DNA of 64,000 nucleotides, taken from assembly GCA_029531795.1 (NCBI GenBank), contig JAPEIS010000014.1, positions 1,054,001-1,118,000 of the forward strand, written 5' to 3'. A model generated the notes under the pieces. That model searched no databases. It had not been told where the DNA came from and saw nothing but the letters and a program-made list of their open reading frames with translations. Below are positions 1 through 11,021 of this stretch, piece after piece; position 1 is the first letter of the stretch, and each line of letters opens with the position of its first letter. The DNA is from Sclerotinia nivalis. Taxonomy: Eukaryota; Ascomycota; Leotiomycetes; Helotiales; Sclerotiniaceae. The position numbers and the translations under genes are program-made.

Positions 1-442
1 AACTTTCTCATTACCTCCAATCTTCACGAAAATAATCTTTCGACATACAACATCTTAGGACACAACACATGGTATCTAATAAGGCCAATCGAATACTTAT
101 TTATTTATTGTACATTTATATTCCTTTTTAACAAAAACTGGGATGATATTTTGGGCACAAACTATCGCATAAATCATCATTTCGAGGACCAATGAAGCAA
201 TGCGACATTCATAAATCGCCGACTCCGTCAATTCAGAGGGAGAATTGGAAGCAAAAGATTGAACAATTATTCGACCATCCTCAATAAAAAATCTTTCTCT
301 TGCTGTTGACTCTTCTAGCAAATGTACATTTGATCATTCGACAAAGTCGCGAGCTTCTACCAGTCTCTGTCTCCCTGGATCCATTAAGTGGAAATAAACC
401 GATGAAGAGGAAGCAAAATTATCAGAAGGGCAAGATATTAAA

Positions 443-1165
443 ATGGAGACGAAAAGCGAAGACGATGGCAATGGTGAAAGGGCTAGCGGATTTGTCGAAA
501 GTACAAAACCACGAGTCCGACTGCCAGTAATGACACAAGGAATCATCAATCCCGTGGCCATTACACAGCTTCAAGATGAACTTGAGGATACCAAGAAGGA
601 ATTGGATAGGTTGCAAGCAACACGGGCGCCTTCGAAGGATGAGATAATTCTGCCGAAGAGAATGAGCCTGCCAAAATTGATGGTGATGTTTCCAGCTGTG
701 GGAGATCAGATTCGTTCCAAAATGGGTCAGAAGTTGAGCGATGTTCGCGAAGAATACGAGACCAAAATTAAGCGATCAAAAGATGAGCATCATGACAACC
801 ATTTACGAGACATGGCAATTGTGCGAGAGATGGAAACGAAATTATTCAAGGCTGAAGAAAGGTTGAATTCGGTAGGAATGATTGCGAAGATACACCCAAA
901 TGCGCCGGTCGGAGAGGTCTGGTCAAAGATTCATAATGGGACTTACGATCCGTCAAAAAAGGGTGCCATTGAGCCTAAACCCATCTATAAATCGGAGCAA
1001 AATACTGAATTCCAAGCCTCACGCACAATGACTTCTGACGGTCTTACCTCCAATAACCCTTTTCGAAACAACAGATGGGCAAACAGCGATGGTCGAAAAA
1101 GGGAATACGACGAGCCTGCAAATGGCGAATTCCGCGAAGGTTTCAAAAGATTAAAGACAGCGTAA
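443..1165 (+). CDS. Hypothetical coiled-coil protein, 240 aa
   Basis: Single uninterrupted reading frame of 240 codons ending in TAA. I do not recognise the family. What can be seen: a heptad-like, charged stretch at about residues 40-60 (LQDELEDTKKELDRLQ), a second long charged helix at about 88-140 rich in E/K/R, then a low-complexity polar tail ending in basic patches (GRKREYDE, FKRLKTA) that could serve nuclear import. The first ATG in frame is at 443; upstream the frame is open for 14 codons back to a TAA, so an additional 5' exon cannot be excluded. No membrane segment or signal peptide is visible. Function unknown; the coiled coil suggests a structural or complex-forming role, which is inference only. 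Confidence 0.6.
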   Translation: METKSEDDGNGERASGFVESTKPRVRLPVMTQGIINPVAITQLQDELEDTKKELDRLQATRAPSKDEIILPKRMSLPKLMVMFPAVGDQIRSKMGQKLSDVREEYETKIKRSKDEHHDNHLRDMAIVREMETKLFKAEERLNSVGMIAKIHPNAPVGEVWSKIHNGTYDPSKKGAIEPKPIYKSEQNTEFQASRTMTSDGLTSNNPFRNNRWANSDGRKREYDEPANGEFREGFKRLKTA

Positions 1166-3129
1166 ACGAATTACAATAGGGAAGACCGTCTTGATGAAAG
1201 GCGGAAGGTTCATAGTAATTTGGAGGCTTACCTATGTCGAGAAGGTCAATGTAGTGGAATCATGCCATCTTACATTGATCTAATTTGAGAGAATGGAGAA
1301 CCTTGTCACCAAATCAACAAATATCTTTACGATTTCATAAATACATGACTCGACACCATGTACAGCATTCCAAATTTGCAAGGACTACACACAATGACCC
1401 CAACCTAGAGTAAAATTTTGGGAAGTGGAGGGTTTAATAAGAGTGCAGAGGGTCGAGGATAAGAACCATTCTAGCTTGGTAGAGGACATAGTGCGAGAGA
1501 GCTTCTTGGCTCAGGTCGGAGGAATTTGGCCATTTCGGTGGAGCTTCCTCTTTTTTGGCGTCTCAGCCTCCGTCATAATTCAATAAACGGAATACAAACA
1601 AACTCTGACACTTTCTTTGTTGAAGCGGAGTACCCGTGTGAGGATATGATTAATTGAAGCGCCATATCTGATTGAATTTTCCATATGTTCTATGTAATAG
1701 GTACTCCAGCTTTTCACCTGTGCTTGTTGACGTATGACATCTCATGAGATTCCTGGCGGCCTAAATGATAGGCGCTGGACTGAGAAATAGTAATGAGATA
1801 GGCCTGTACAAGCCCTGATATATTAACATTGCCGTCTGGTCTGAGGACTGCAAACCCCCTAACTATGAGCATTTCACAAGCTCATCAGGTACAGCGCTTC
1901 CGTCATCATCTTCGTGGCGGGATGTCGACTGTCATTGTACTGTCGTGGCTTTCAAAACCACAGGAAGCTCTTTCTCATTGTCTGGCAATACGTATTGCAG
2001 ATCATAATAAGTATCAACATCATCATTGTAAATACTGGGTAGGTAGTTTTAGTCTATCTAATGTTGAGAATAAATTTTGATGAAAACAAGGCGAGTTGAG
2101 TCTAATAGTGCCGCTTTAGATGCAAAGATGGAGAGGCTTTAAAACAGCACCATATTGCATATCGCGAAGACGCGGAAACGCATGTATTCATCCTAAACAT
2201 CTACTACGACGCAAGGGTAAGGCGGTGCAAGCGCATAAGTCTTTTGATATAAGTCTCGATTGATTTTAACAATTTCTTATTTTCCAGATATGAGCGTGAT
2301 GACCACTGTTCTGGAGCTCAACTGGAGAGTGCTGGGAGTCTTCCGGCATATCCTTCGTTCCTTCCAGAATATGGGTTTATGAGAAGCCTTGAGTCTTAAG
2401 TCTTCGATGGGTTCTTTCCCATTGAAGTAACAAATGCAATGTCTTTATCTCTTTCGAGAGCTCTTTTCTGACTTACCATATCTCATCGCCAACTTCATAC
2501 ATTGGAAATGTATCTCGCGTTACCTACAATCATTCCTTTTGCTCTTCATTACATATAGTATAACTACTTCCTATTGATTACTTTTCTTATTTTGACATTG
2601 GATATTAAAATTGTTTACACGCTGCTTACATCCAGACTTCCCGTCGACCTTCGTTCTCCCTCTGCGGGTTCCTTCTCGTGCCCCCTCAATCGAGTTCTCA
2701 TGCACTACCTCGTCGAGTGCCTTCTTTACGCTGGAGTTATTTTGGGACTAGAACCAGATTCGATACTCACTTTTGATCAGAACTTGGAATCAATACCGAG
2801 TGCTGGTTTTTATTCAGAACCAAGTTTTCCCTGGAAAACCACGATTTTTGAGCCTTCCCCTCCTAATCCACCCCTCGCCCATATTCGGCCGTGGACCTGG
2901 TTTTAATCATCATTAAACAACAACCTGTATTCTTCCGAATAGTTCACCGTTTCAGGCGAAGTCTCAACTCGGGCGATGAGAGGACTTCGTTCGATACAAA
3001 GCGATCCATAATACAAATGACGGCAATATCGCCATACCTCGACATTCGGCCTCTTAAACACTTTGCACAGAACAAGTGCTTTCGTAGCACTAGTTATTAC
3101 TTAATAACCTACCGCGAACTAAATCATTT
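1166..3129. other. Intergenic, no gene supported
   Basis: Only short open frames without recognisable motifs. The last few hundred bases are the presumed promoter and 5' leader of the MHYT-domain gene, including a pyrimidine-rich stretch around 2520-2700. Confidence 0.5.
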
Positions 3130-5918
3130 ATGGTCGACGCTAACAACACGAGCAATGCCACGGCTCCCGTCAACAGTACCATTCAGGCCTGGCATAAATT
3201 GCAAGGGCATATCATCGACAAGAAATATGACGCTGGCTATATCATTTTATCATACTTGGTCAGCTTGGTAGGCGCCTGGACAGCATTTGAGCTACTGAAT
3301 TTGAGAACGACAAGAAAGGGTCGCTACAACTGGTATGTGTCAATTTTACAATTTTAGGCTTAGATTAATCGGTTATTAGGACAGTGCTTGTATTTGCCTC
3401 AATATCGATGGGCGGGGTTGCTATTTGGTGTATGCATTTCGTTGGTGACGAAGGAATCATTCTAGGTGACGGCGATCCTACCTTACAAATCTCATACAAT
3501 CAGTCTTCGGCGTCCGAGTCATTTTTCCTCCCGGTCATAGTATTCTTCGTCGCATTTTGGACTGTTGGCTCTAATGAAACCGTTGATTTACCCCGCGTTG
3601 GTCTAGGCGGGACTTTGGCTGGCCTGGGAATATGCGGTATGCATTACCTTGGACAAGCTAGTATTGCCAACTACACATGCTTTTACAATATTATCTGGGT
3701 CGTAATTTCTGCTTTCATAGCTATTGCAGGTAGTATAGGGTCGATCTACTTGTTTTTCCTCTGGCGTTCATCATGGGCATCAGGTTGGTCCAAGAAGGGT
3801 ACCTGCGCATGTATACTCGCATTTGCCATATCTGGATTGCATTGGCTATCTTCTGTCGGCACGCACTACCGCCTGAATGGTCTTCCAACACCTCCAACCT
3901 CAAATCCGACTCAACAATTTGCCATAACTGTGGCTACAGTTCTGGTATGTTAGGTTCACGAAGTTTGGAGCAAAATGCTGATTCATACAGACCATACTTG
4001 CCGCCATCATAAACATAACATTAAAATTCATGCTCTTCACACACAAACAAGATACTATCAATCGTTCTCAAAAACTCACTTTGTTGACTGCCATATTCGA
4101 TAAGCATGGAAATGTTTTAGTTGATTCGCAGGGTATTCTACCAAATCGAAAGATAACTAATTCCTTTATCGAGGGGGTAAGTCAAGCTATTCTTCTGTAG
4201 TTATCGTTTTATAAACTAACGTATTCTAGTCCTTGAGTGAAGTTTTCAACACTTCACATCCGATATTTCTGTGGATATTTAGAGCAGCGAAGAATTGGCA
4301 TTGTGTTAAAGATATTATTCCAGCCATGCGTCTGAACATCAATGATCATATTGAGAAGCATCGACTTGGTAGCAAGGAAGAAGTGAGCCTTGTGGATAGC
4401 GACGGTGACTTGATTAAGGATTATTCCATCGTATTTCGGGAACTGTTCTGCATCGCCGCCGCTGATCTTGCGAATGATCTTCGTATCCCAATGGAAAAGT
4501 TAGGTCCTTTGTATGACGATGTCATCGGTACTGGCCAGAAAGTTCCTTTATCAGTAATCATCAAATCTCGGGTCGGCATTTTGAGCGACTTAATCGAGAA
4601 GATAATTGGTGATATCAAGCACAAGATCAAAGGTGGCCGTCGGGCAATTAGAAGGCCTAGGAAAGACATTGAAAAAGATGCAGGAGCAGGAACCGGCCAG
4701 TTACTCTTCCTTGCCAAGAAAGTACAGAGACGCGAGGCAGAGGCTCTACAAGCTTCTGGATATCGATTTGGGAAGATCGAACAAGTTTTGCCACTACTAT
4801 CGCACACCATGAAAATCGGGGATGAAGACCTTACCAAACATCTCTCGGAACTGTGGAAATTTGCGAGTCAGGATGATATGCTAGATCCAGGTTGTCATCT
4901 TGCCTGCTTTGCAATTCGAGCTTCTGTCCGCGGAGGATTTGATATTGTTGTCAGGAAAGACGCCAAAAGCCAAATTCCGACAATGACCTTGCCCTTTGAA
5001 ACACTGGAAGATTGGCAGAAGGATTTTTTGACCGCAATGAATACCCTTAGTGTAGCGGAATGTCAAAGGTTTTTGGCCAAGGCTGTTAAGGCAAAAGAGC
5101 TACCTACAAGGGAGAAGACATTTTCGAATCAATTACTTACTACACTCCAGTCCTTGAAATACGAGATTGGCGATCCTATTTTCAGTGAAGCATGCCTCAT
5201 ATCCAAGCCAATCGAAGCTCCATGCCGTGGAACTTCCGCAAACCACAGACCAGGCATAGGATTTCTCATTGCGTTTCGACTCATGGTACCTATCCATACT
5301 CGACGTGCACCCGGTAAAAAGTGCGCGTTTGCGCCACTCACTTTATTCAAATTACAACAACGTGTTTACAAGAATGCTTTGGATCATTCATTTTTTGTAC
5401 GTGCCATATATCGAGAATTTTCACCAATATTCGCAGCGACCGCTCGTGATTGTTCACAAGAAAAGAAACTTCTGTCAAGTTGGAGAAACACTAGAGAGAA
5501 TGGCCATATGAATCTTGAGGTAGTCGAGGAACATGATCCGTTCGGAAACGCCATAACTCGAATCGTGCCAAAGAGGGAGAAGGATTTACAAGCAAGGCCT
5601 ACCATGGAACGTTTGAGAACCCTTTGGGATACACGTCTTGGTCGCTCCAGGGACGAAAACGATACTAGTGAAAGAAGTGAAAGACAGAAACCGATAAGAG
5701 CGGCTTCCTATCAATCGATGGGTATATTGGTCAGCACTGAAGTTGCGAGGGATGTAAAACATAGTTCGGATAAGAGGGATGATGGGAAGGGAAAGGGATT
5801 TGATGGTAAGCAGGGAAATAGAGGGGTTACGGCGGTGGTCAGTGAGGATGTTGAACCACAGACTTTTGTGGATGAATTGTTTCAGATTTGTGTTAAGAAC
5901 ACGGGGATGCCTCATTGA
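3130..5918 (+). CDS. MHYT-domain integral membrane protein, 880 aa, four exons
   Basis: Rebuilt as exons 3130-3332, 3380-3944, 3991-4176 and 4230-5918; all junctions are GT..AG and keep frame (ACTAAC branch point before the last acceptor). The N-terminal third is hydrophobic with about seven membrane segments and carries the repeated motifs that define MHYT domains: IWCMHFVG, CGMHYLG and a variant GLHWLSS. In bacterial MHYT proteins the Met/His residues are proposed to bind copper and sense a diatomic gas; in fungi the role is not established. After the last membrane segment a stretch including FDKHGNVLVDSQG looks PAS-like, followed by about 550 cytosolic residues without a recognised catalytic domain and a polar, charged C-terminal tail. 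An extracellular N-terminus with three N-x-S/T sites (NNTSNATAPVNST) fits an outside-first topology. No kinase, cyclase or EAL/GGDEF domain is attached, unlike many bacterial relatives. Sure of domain and splice model; function open. Confidence 0.86.
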
Positions 5919-6330
5919 TTATTTGAGGAGATGAATTGGGATGTATGTGAATTGCATGTCATCGTAGGATTAGGTCAGATTAGATGAAATCAGGCTAGAT
6001 TAGACAAGATTCGCGAGCTGTCGTGCGCTTGGATGGAAACTGAAATCATGATGGGCTGATCAGTACTTTGGTATTCTTTACAAATATAAACCTATGATTT
6101 TTGGATCCTCAATGTTCAGGTGTATAATGAATGTATTTCCTGGTTGCTCCTCCATTATGAATTTAGAAAGATTCATGAGTATCTTTGGCAATTAGCCGAG
6201 ATATGGCTACTAAAATCTCTTGAGTATCTAGATTATTAATATTGAATTATAGATTAGATATCGGGGAATTAAAAACTTATTAATGGTTGGTAGTTGTTTA
6301 CTTGTTTGATTGTTTAGTTTTCTATAGAAA

Positions 6331-6347
6331 GTGTGTGTGTGTGTGTG
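6331..6347. repeat. GT dinucleotide microsatellite
   Basis: Eight GT units plus a G, in an AT-rich intergenic spacer. Confidence 0.9.
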
Positions 6348-6362
6348 ATATATTTTTCGTCC

Positions 6363-6434
6363 GAGGCTCTGTGCGAAGCACAGGCCTCAAATTCCCAATT
6401 GGGACAAAGGACGCCAGGGGAGGAAGGCCCCTGG
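6363..6434. repeat. Cluster of three strong inverted repeats
   Basis: Three consecutive foldable units: 6363-6388, an 11-bp stem with one bulged base (GAGGC-CTGTGC against GCACAG-GCCTC) and a GAA loop; 6393-6404, a perfect 12-bp palindrome TCCCAATTGGGA; 6414-6434, a perfect 7-bp stem CCAGGGG/CCCCTGG with a 7-nt loop. It is GC-richer than its surroundings. It lies just beyond the A-tail of the adjacent minus-strand LINE fragment, so it may be retroelement 3' sequence or an unrelated RNA-like relic. Confidence 0.6.
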
Positions 6435-6641
6435 GTTTCTAACTAGCTAATCTAAATTTACTAGTATTATATATGCTAAATGCTTCAGCAGGGTTTACAT
6501 GATTGCCGTTGCGTATTGAGTTAATCCCTTGGGTAGATATTTCAGCTGTCCTCCACAATACAGTTAGATCCCTCGATTCCTGATCTTCTCTCCTTCGTTA
6601 TCGCAATCGAGCTTTTTAATATGGTTTTGTTAATATAAAGA

Positions 6642-7227
6642 TTTTTTTTTTTTTTTTAAAGTTTATACAAACTCAATCTTTCCGAATCAAAACCCAATGC
6701 CTTATACAAAGAAAATCAAAAAAATAATATAAAATAAAAATAAAAATAAAAATCAAAACAATCCTTTAATCAATAAATTGTATAGGGAATCGAGGACATA
6801 TATCCTGATAGAACCTTGTAGATTTGAGCCAAACTGCTAGTTTCGCTGTTCCTTCCATACTTCCCAAAAGATAGGGGATGGCTTCAGATGGTGGTAACTT
6901 TGAAAGGGTTTTTTGAGCATTTCCAATTTTACAAAAGTAAAAATGAAGAGGGGATTTTCTTTTCCCACATGAGCATAGCATATAAGCATCTTCGTGATTG
7001 AAGCGGTCGTGATACGCTGCGAAATCGCCGTGTTGAGATCTGGCTGCTAGGATATATCCTAGTATCGTTCGATCAAAAGAAAGCATAATCGATTTGTTAT
7101 TGTAAATTATAAAAAGATCATTATAGCTTAATGGTGCTGTGATTGTCCATAACTTTGATCTTGCAATTTCTATAGAAAGGAGAAGTGGGTTTATATACGT
7201 ATCTGTATTTGTCGGGATATTCATCAC
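6642..7227 (-). mobile_element. 3' fragment of a LINE (RNase H / C-terminal region of ORF2) with A-tail
   Basis: A 153-codon minus-strand frame (7227-6766) carries the conserved C-terminal signature of fungal non-LTR elements: LAARSQHGDFAAYHDRF, HEDAYMLCSCG, KSPLHFYFC. This is the region after RNase H with the CCHC-like cluster. About 110 bases beyond the stop, the plus strand has 16 T (6642-6657), which on the minus strand is a poly(A) tail. Upstream ORF2 sequence is absent, so this is a 5'-truncated insertion, the common LINE outcome. Its residues differ clearly from the equivalent part of the LINE at 33019-38398, so it is a different family, and it is much less AT-biased. The retained open frame suggests a younger insertion or domestication; the former is likelier. 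Confidence 0.72.
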
Positions 7228-7234
7228 GTGAACA

Positions 7235-7254
7235 CACTAGCGTTGACGCTAGTG
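7235..7254. repeat. Perfect 8-bp inverted repeat
   Basis: CACTAGCG and CGCTAGTG separated by TTGA, immediately upstream of the LINE fragment's open frame. It may mark the 5' truncation junction. Confidence 0.6.
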
Positions 7255-8014
7255 CCTCGATCGAGCTTTATATAGTTCGACATTTCCATAGTTCTAGTCC
7301 TTTAGGCAAATCAATACGAATAACTTACAACTACTATTGAATGCTTCACCTTCCCATATATGTGCCTACCGACAGTATTATATGCAAATTTAAATAATAA
7401 ATGGGATGTTTAAAGGTAGGAAGTTGAAATTAGTTGTTTAGGGTTATTTGGATGTGATAGGCTGTGATGTGATGTGAGGGGTTGTGAAAGGAAGTTGGAG
7501 TTAGAGTTGGGATAGTAATGTTAGTATGTAAGATTTTATACATTCTTTGAAGTAAATCAAAAGCTTGTACAAAACTATACAAGAAGAATTTCCAGATCAT
7601 GATCTCTAATTTCTATATATGATAAGCAAAGCCATACAGAAGAAAGAAAAAAAGAAATCTAACAGATATGAAAATATCTACTGAATCCATGAAACTATCT
7701 ACTACATCCAAATAAGCTAGCGCACACATGTTTTAACCCTAACAATGTGGATATAATAAAGAAGTGTTGGTGGTATTCACGTAAACATATTCATTATTTT
7801 GATGAAATAAGAAGTTAAATTCTATGGAAGTCAGAGAATATATAAGATCTCTGGCAAACGAGTCTCGCCAGCTATTGGATATGAATTATATATTTAACAA
7901 AAAGAATGGTTAGAAATTAAGAAGTACTTGATTGTATTTGAGTATTTTGTGATTAATAAAGTAATATATATACTCCATGAACATAATCAAAGTTTTCAAT
8001 TTTTAATAAAAGCC
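7255..8014. other. AT-rich intergenic, no gene seen
   Basis: Nothing with coding character; presumed 3' flank of the pseudokinase gene. Confidence 0.5.
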
Positions 8015-11000
8015 TTAAGCTTCAGCGTTTCTTGGATCAAGGTATTTCCGCAGCTCCGCAACTGTAATATTTTCATCACCTTTCGCAGCAGCCTTTCTTT
8101 TTTTGACGGGTTTCCCTGTTGGGTCTTCTTCTGGGTTCGCTGGTCGCTGATCCACGGGCTTTCCTTTGCGCCGATTGTGATATTTCTTTATATGCGCTTC
8201 ACAAGCTCCCTCCCTCTTATACTCTTTGCCACAAATAGAGCAATACATTAAAGGTTTGGCTGGTTTCATTCCTATTGGAACTCCTTCAGGTGATGCCGGC
8301 CGATAACGCGGGGATTCTCTAGGAGGGATGGGTCGAGGAGGCGAGCGAGCGCGCGGCCCAGTAGGGGCCACCTCCTCCACGTCATCATCATCATCGATAT
8401 CATACTGAATGGCACCTGCGGCCAATGGTGAGGGTCTGGGTGGAGACTTCCAACGCCTGCGCATGCTAGGCGTATCCACGTTACTTGAGAGAGATCTTGA
8501 TGCGCCTCCAAGGGAAGGAGCGATTAATTTTGAAGACTCCTTTCTGCCTTCGGCCATGCTTTTGTCCCATGCATTCTCCCTAGCCATCATTCTATCGTAT
8601 TCGGCAGCTGCTCGTTCCTTGCCCTCTTCGATATGTTGATCAATGCTCTCTTGCCTTTCGCGCTTACCCTCTCTTACCTCTCGAGCCCAATTTTCTTTCC
8701 TCTTCTTTACTTTCTCATCTTCTGCCTTATCAAATACCGCAGCTCGTTCTCGGCGCTCTTCTTGGTACTTGGAAAGAAAATCTGATCCTGCTTGTGCTGC
8801 AACACCAGATGCTGTCGGTGGTTTCGATAAAGGTGTTAGTCCTGAGGGTGCTGGTTCTAAAGGTGCTGGTCCTGCTTGTGCTGAGACACCAGATTCTGTC
8901 GGAGCTGGAACATCTGAAACAGGAGGAATTTTAGGTGGGACCGCAACGATCTCCTTTCCTTTGCCCTTGTCTCGCGGTGGTAATATAGTTCTATCTTGTC
9001 CAATATCAACATCCATTACCTGAGAGCCACTGCCTTGAGCCACTGGAGCTTCTGGATTACTGGATTCAGACAGAAGCCCGACACGAAGCTTTTTGTGCAC
9101 TATCTGCTGGGGAGGCTCAGGAGATCGGTCACGCTTATTATTGGGCTGGGGTAGTAGTATCTGTTCTTCCCCTTCGCCACGAATGGCTGCAATCTTTCGA
9201 GCCGCTTCCGCTCTAAGCTGAGCTATTTTTTCTTCCCGCGCAATAACCCGCGCAATACGTGCTGCCTCCTCCTGTTCCTCCACAAGACGAAGTTCTGCAT
9301 TTAGATCAGCCAGGGCCTGAGCTTCAGCTTGCTTCTTAACCTCCACAGCTGCTGCCTCTTGTCTCTGTTTTTCAACTTGTCTCTCGTATACTAATCTCTG
9401 TTTTTCTCTAGCCTCTTGACTCTTCACGCTATCAGGAAATAGCCAGAAATTACTAAGCCATTTTTCCGCTCGAGCTCGTAAAGTCTCTCGGTGATCTTTG
9501 GGAGGACAGTGCATAGATATTTTGTCTTTAAGGCTCAGATCGGCGACGGTGTAGTCGTTAGGTTGTAGTTCTTTCTGAGGTTCAAAAATAGTTGCGGGAT
9601 CGCCCGGATCATATTGTGTTTCACTGTTAAGCCATTCTCTCGAAGACGCAGCCGTTGCCCGAGCACTTACTTTTCGGAGCTCTGCAGCAGTAATTCGATC
9701 GCTGGGTAAATATGTGAGACATTCTAAAATTACCCAAATCAGAGCTTTCGAATACTCTTGTTGTTCCGCGACAGGTTCTGTAATTAGGTCTCCTCCAAAG
9801 TGCAGCTTGACTTCTTGACTAGCAGCGGATCCCGGCATCCCAATTTTCCATGCTCGATGATCGATTTCCTTTCCCTTTATCATATAATAGAGTAGGGCAC
9901 CTATTCCAAAGATATTGCAGGGTGAAGAGGTGCTACGCCCTTCCATCTGCGGATATTTTTGCTCCTGATAACACTATAAGCGAAAGATTTCGTGTGAAGG
10001 TGTTAACTACAAACTGGAGCAGCCCAATTTGGGTCAGCACGTCCATGGACACGAAACATCCATTTTTTGTCTGTAGGGTCAGAAGGAACATTTCCTGCTT
10101 TTTCAAATTTTCCAAGCTGGACCTTCACATTAGAGCCATCCCTGGAGATGAATGCTTTTGCTTACCAAAAACTTTGTGCGGTTAGCGTGCTGCCCATCTT
10201 TGCGCACATCGCTGCAACTACAAAAAACTAGATAGTTTAATACCTCTGACTGTCTCTCAAGTCAAGAGCTGCTTACTGCTTTGAGGTCTTATATCAAGAT
10301 GAACGATTGGTTGAAAGAACTTCGCTCCATCAACTTTGCTGCGTGTTTCATCCCCATACTCTAGATTCATACATATTCTTGCCAAACACTCCATGACGCT
10401 CCAAATGTCATTCTCCGATGGGTATTCTGAACTGAGATGACTCAATCAGAAGGTGGAACAATTTTCAATTTAAAGCACTTACTTGAAATTTTCTTCTAGC
10501 CACTGCTGAAAATTTCCTCCTTCGTAGTACGATGTGTATGTCCTTACCACCGTATCCGGGGAAAACTCGTGAACATACACAGGATCGAATGTGTCATCGG
10601 TGCCAGTACCCGCGTCTTCAGTATAATACCTGGCCGTAAGAACTATATGCTCAGCGACGTGGTTAGGAATTTCCTCTCGTAAGCGTTTGCTAATGTAGGC
10701 CCCATTTTCTAGTAATGCTTTTGCTTCAGGACTAGATGCTTGTTTCACAACGATCCTCTTGTAACTATAACATCCCTTATCGTAGAAACCCTGTTTAAGG
10801 ACCGCACAGTCCTTGCCCAGCAGCCTTTCTCCGATCCATTTAGGTCCGTTGCGAGACTTCTGCGCATTAATTTCCCACCCATAAGAACGTTTCAGCCATT
10901 CCTGTCCTCTTTTTTGATCCTTTTCAAAATCCGAGAATTTACTCCATTTATCTGCAGTTGGTGGTGCCAGCACAGCCCCATAGCGTCCGGGGCGAAATCT

Positions 11001-11021
11001 ATTTGGAGCGTCGGCAGCCAT
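8015..11021 (-). CDS. Pseudokinase-like protein with coiled coil and C-terminal C2H2 zinc finger, 929 aa
   Basis: Four exons rebuilt on the minus strand: 11021-10483, 10431-10277, 10160-10015 and 9964-8015, total 2790 nt in frame with GT..AG ends. Kinase landmarks: a hinge-like region (YEGGNFQQWLEENF) at the end of exon 1; catalytic-loop HLDIRPQS in exon 2; GKFEKAG where DFG is expected in exon 3; the APE motif created exactly at the exon 3/4 junction; FGIGALLYYMI (subdomain IX) and CLTYLPSDRITAAEL (subdomain XI). The catalytic-loop Asn is Ser and the DFG Asp is replaced, so it is predicted catalytically impaired. Exon 4 then encodes a long Ala/Glu/Gln/Lys coiled coil, a proline-rich linker, and near the C-terminus one C2H2 finger (YCSICGKEYKREGACEAHIKK). 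Likely a scaffold or nucleic-acid-associated regulator; that role is inference. Confidence 0.78.

Larger units (their letters stand above)
5919..6641. other. Intergenic with structured repeats
   Basis: No coding region. Holds a GT microsatellite (6331-6347) and a cluster of three inverted repeats (6363-6434), listed separately. Confidence 0.5.

Noticed and set aside
1829..2906. Open frames of 80-110 codons upstream of the MHYT gene
   Set aside because: No motif, no consistent codon character, and they cannot be spliced in frame to the MHYT start; treated as intergenic.
8409..9023. Plus-strand frames opposite the coiled-coil exon of the pseudokinase gene
   Set aside because: They are antisense shadows of a charged, low-complexity minus-strand exon.
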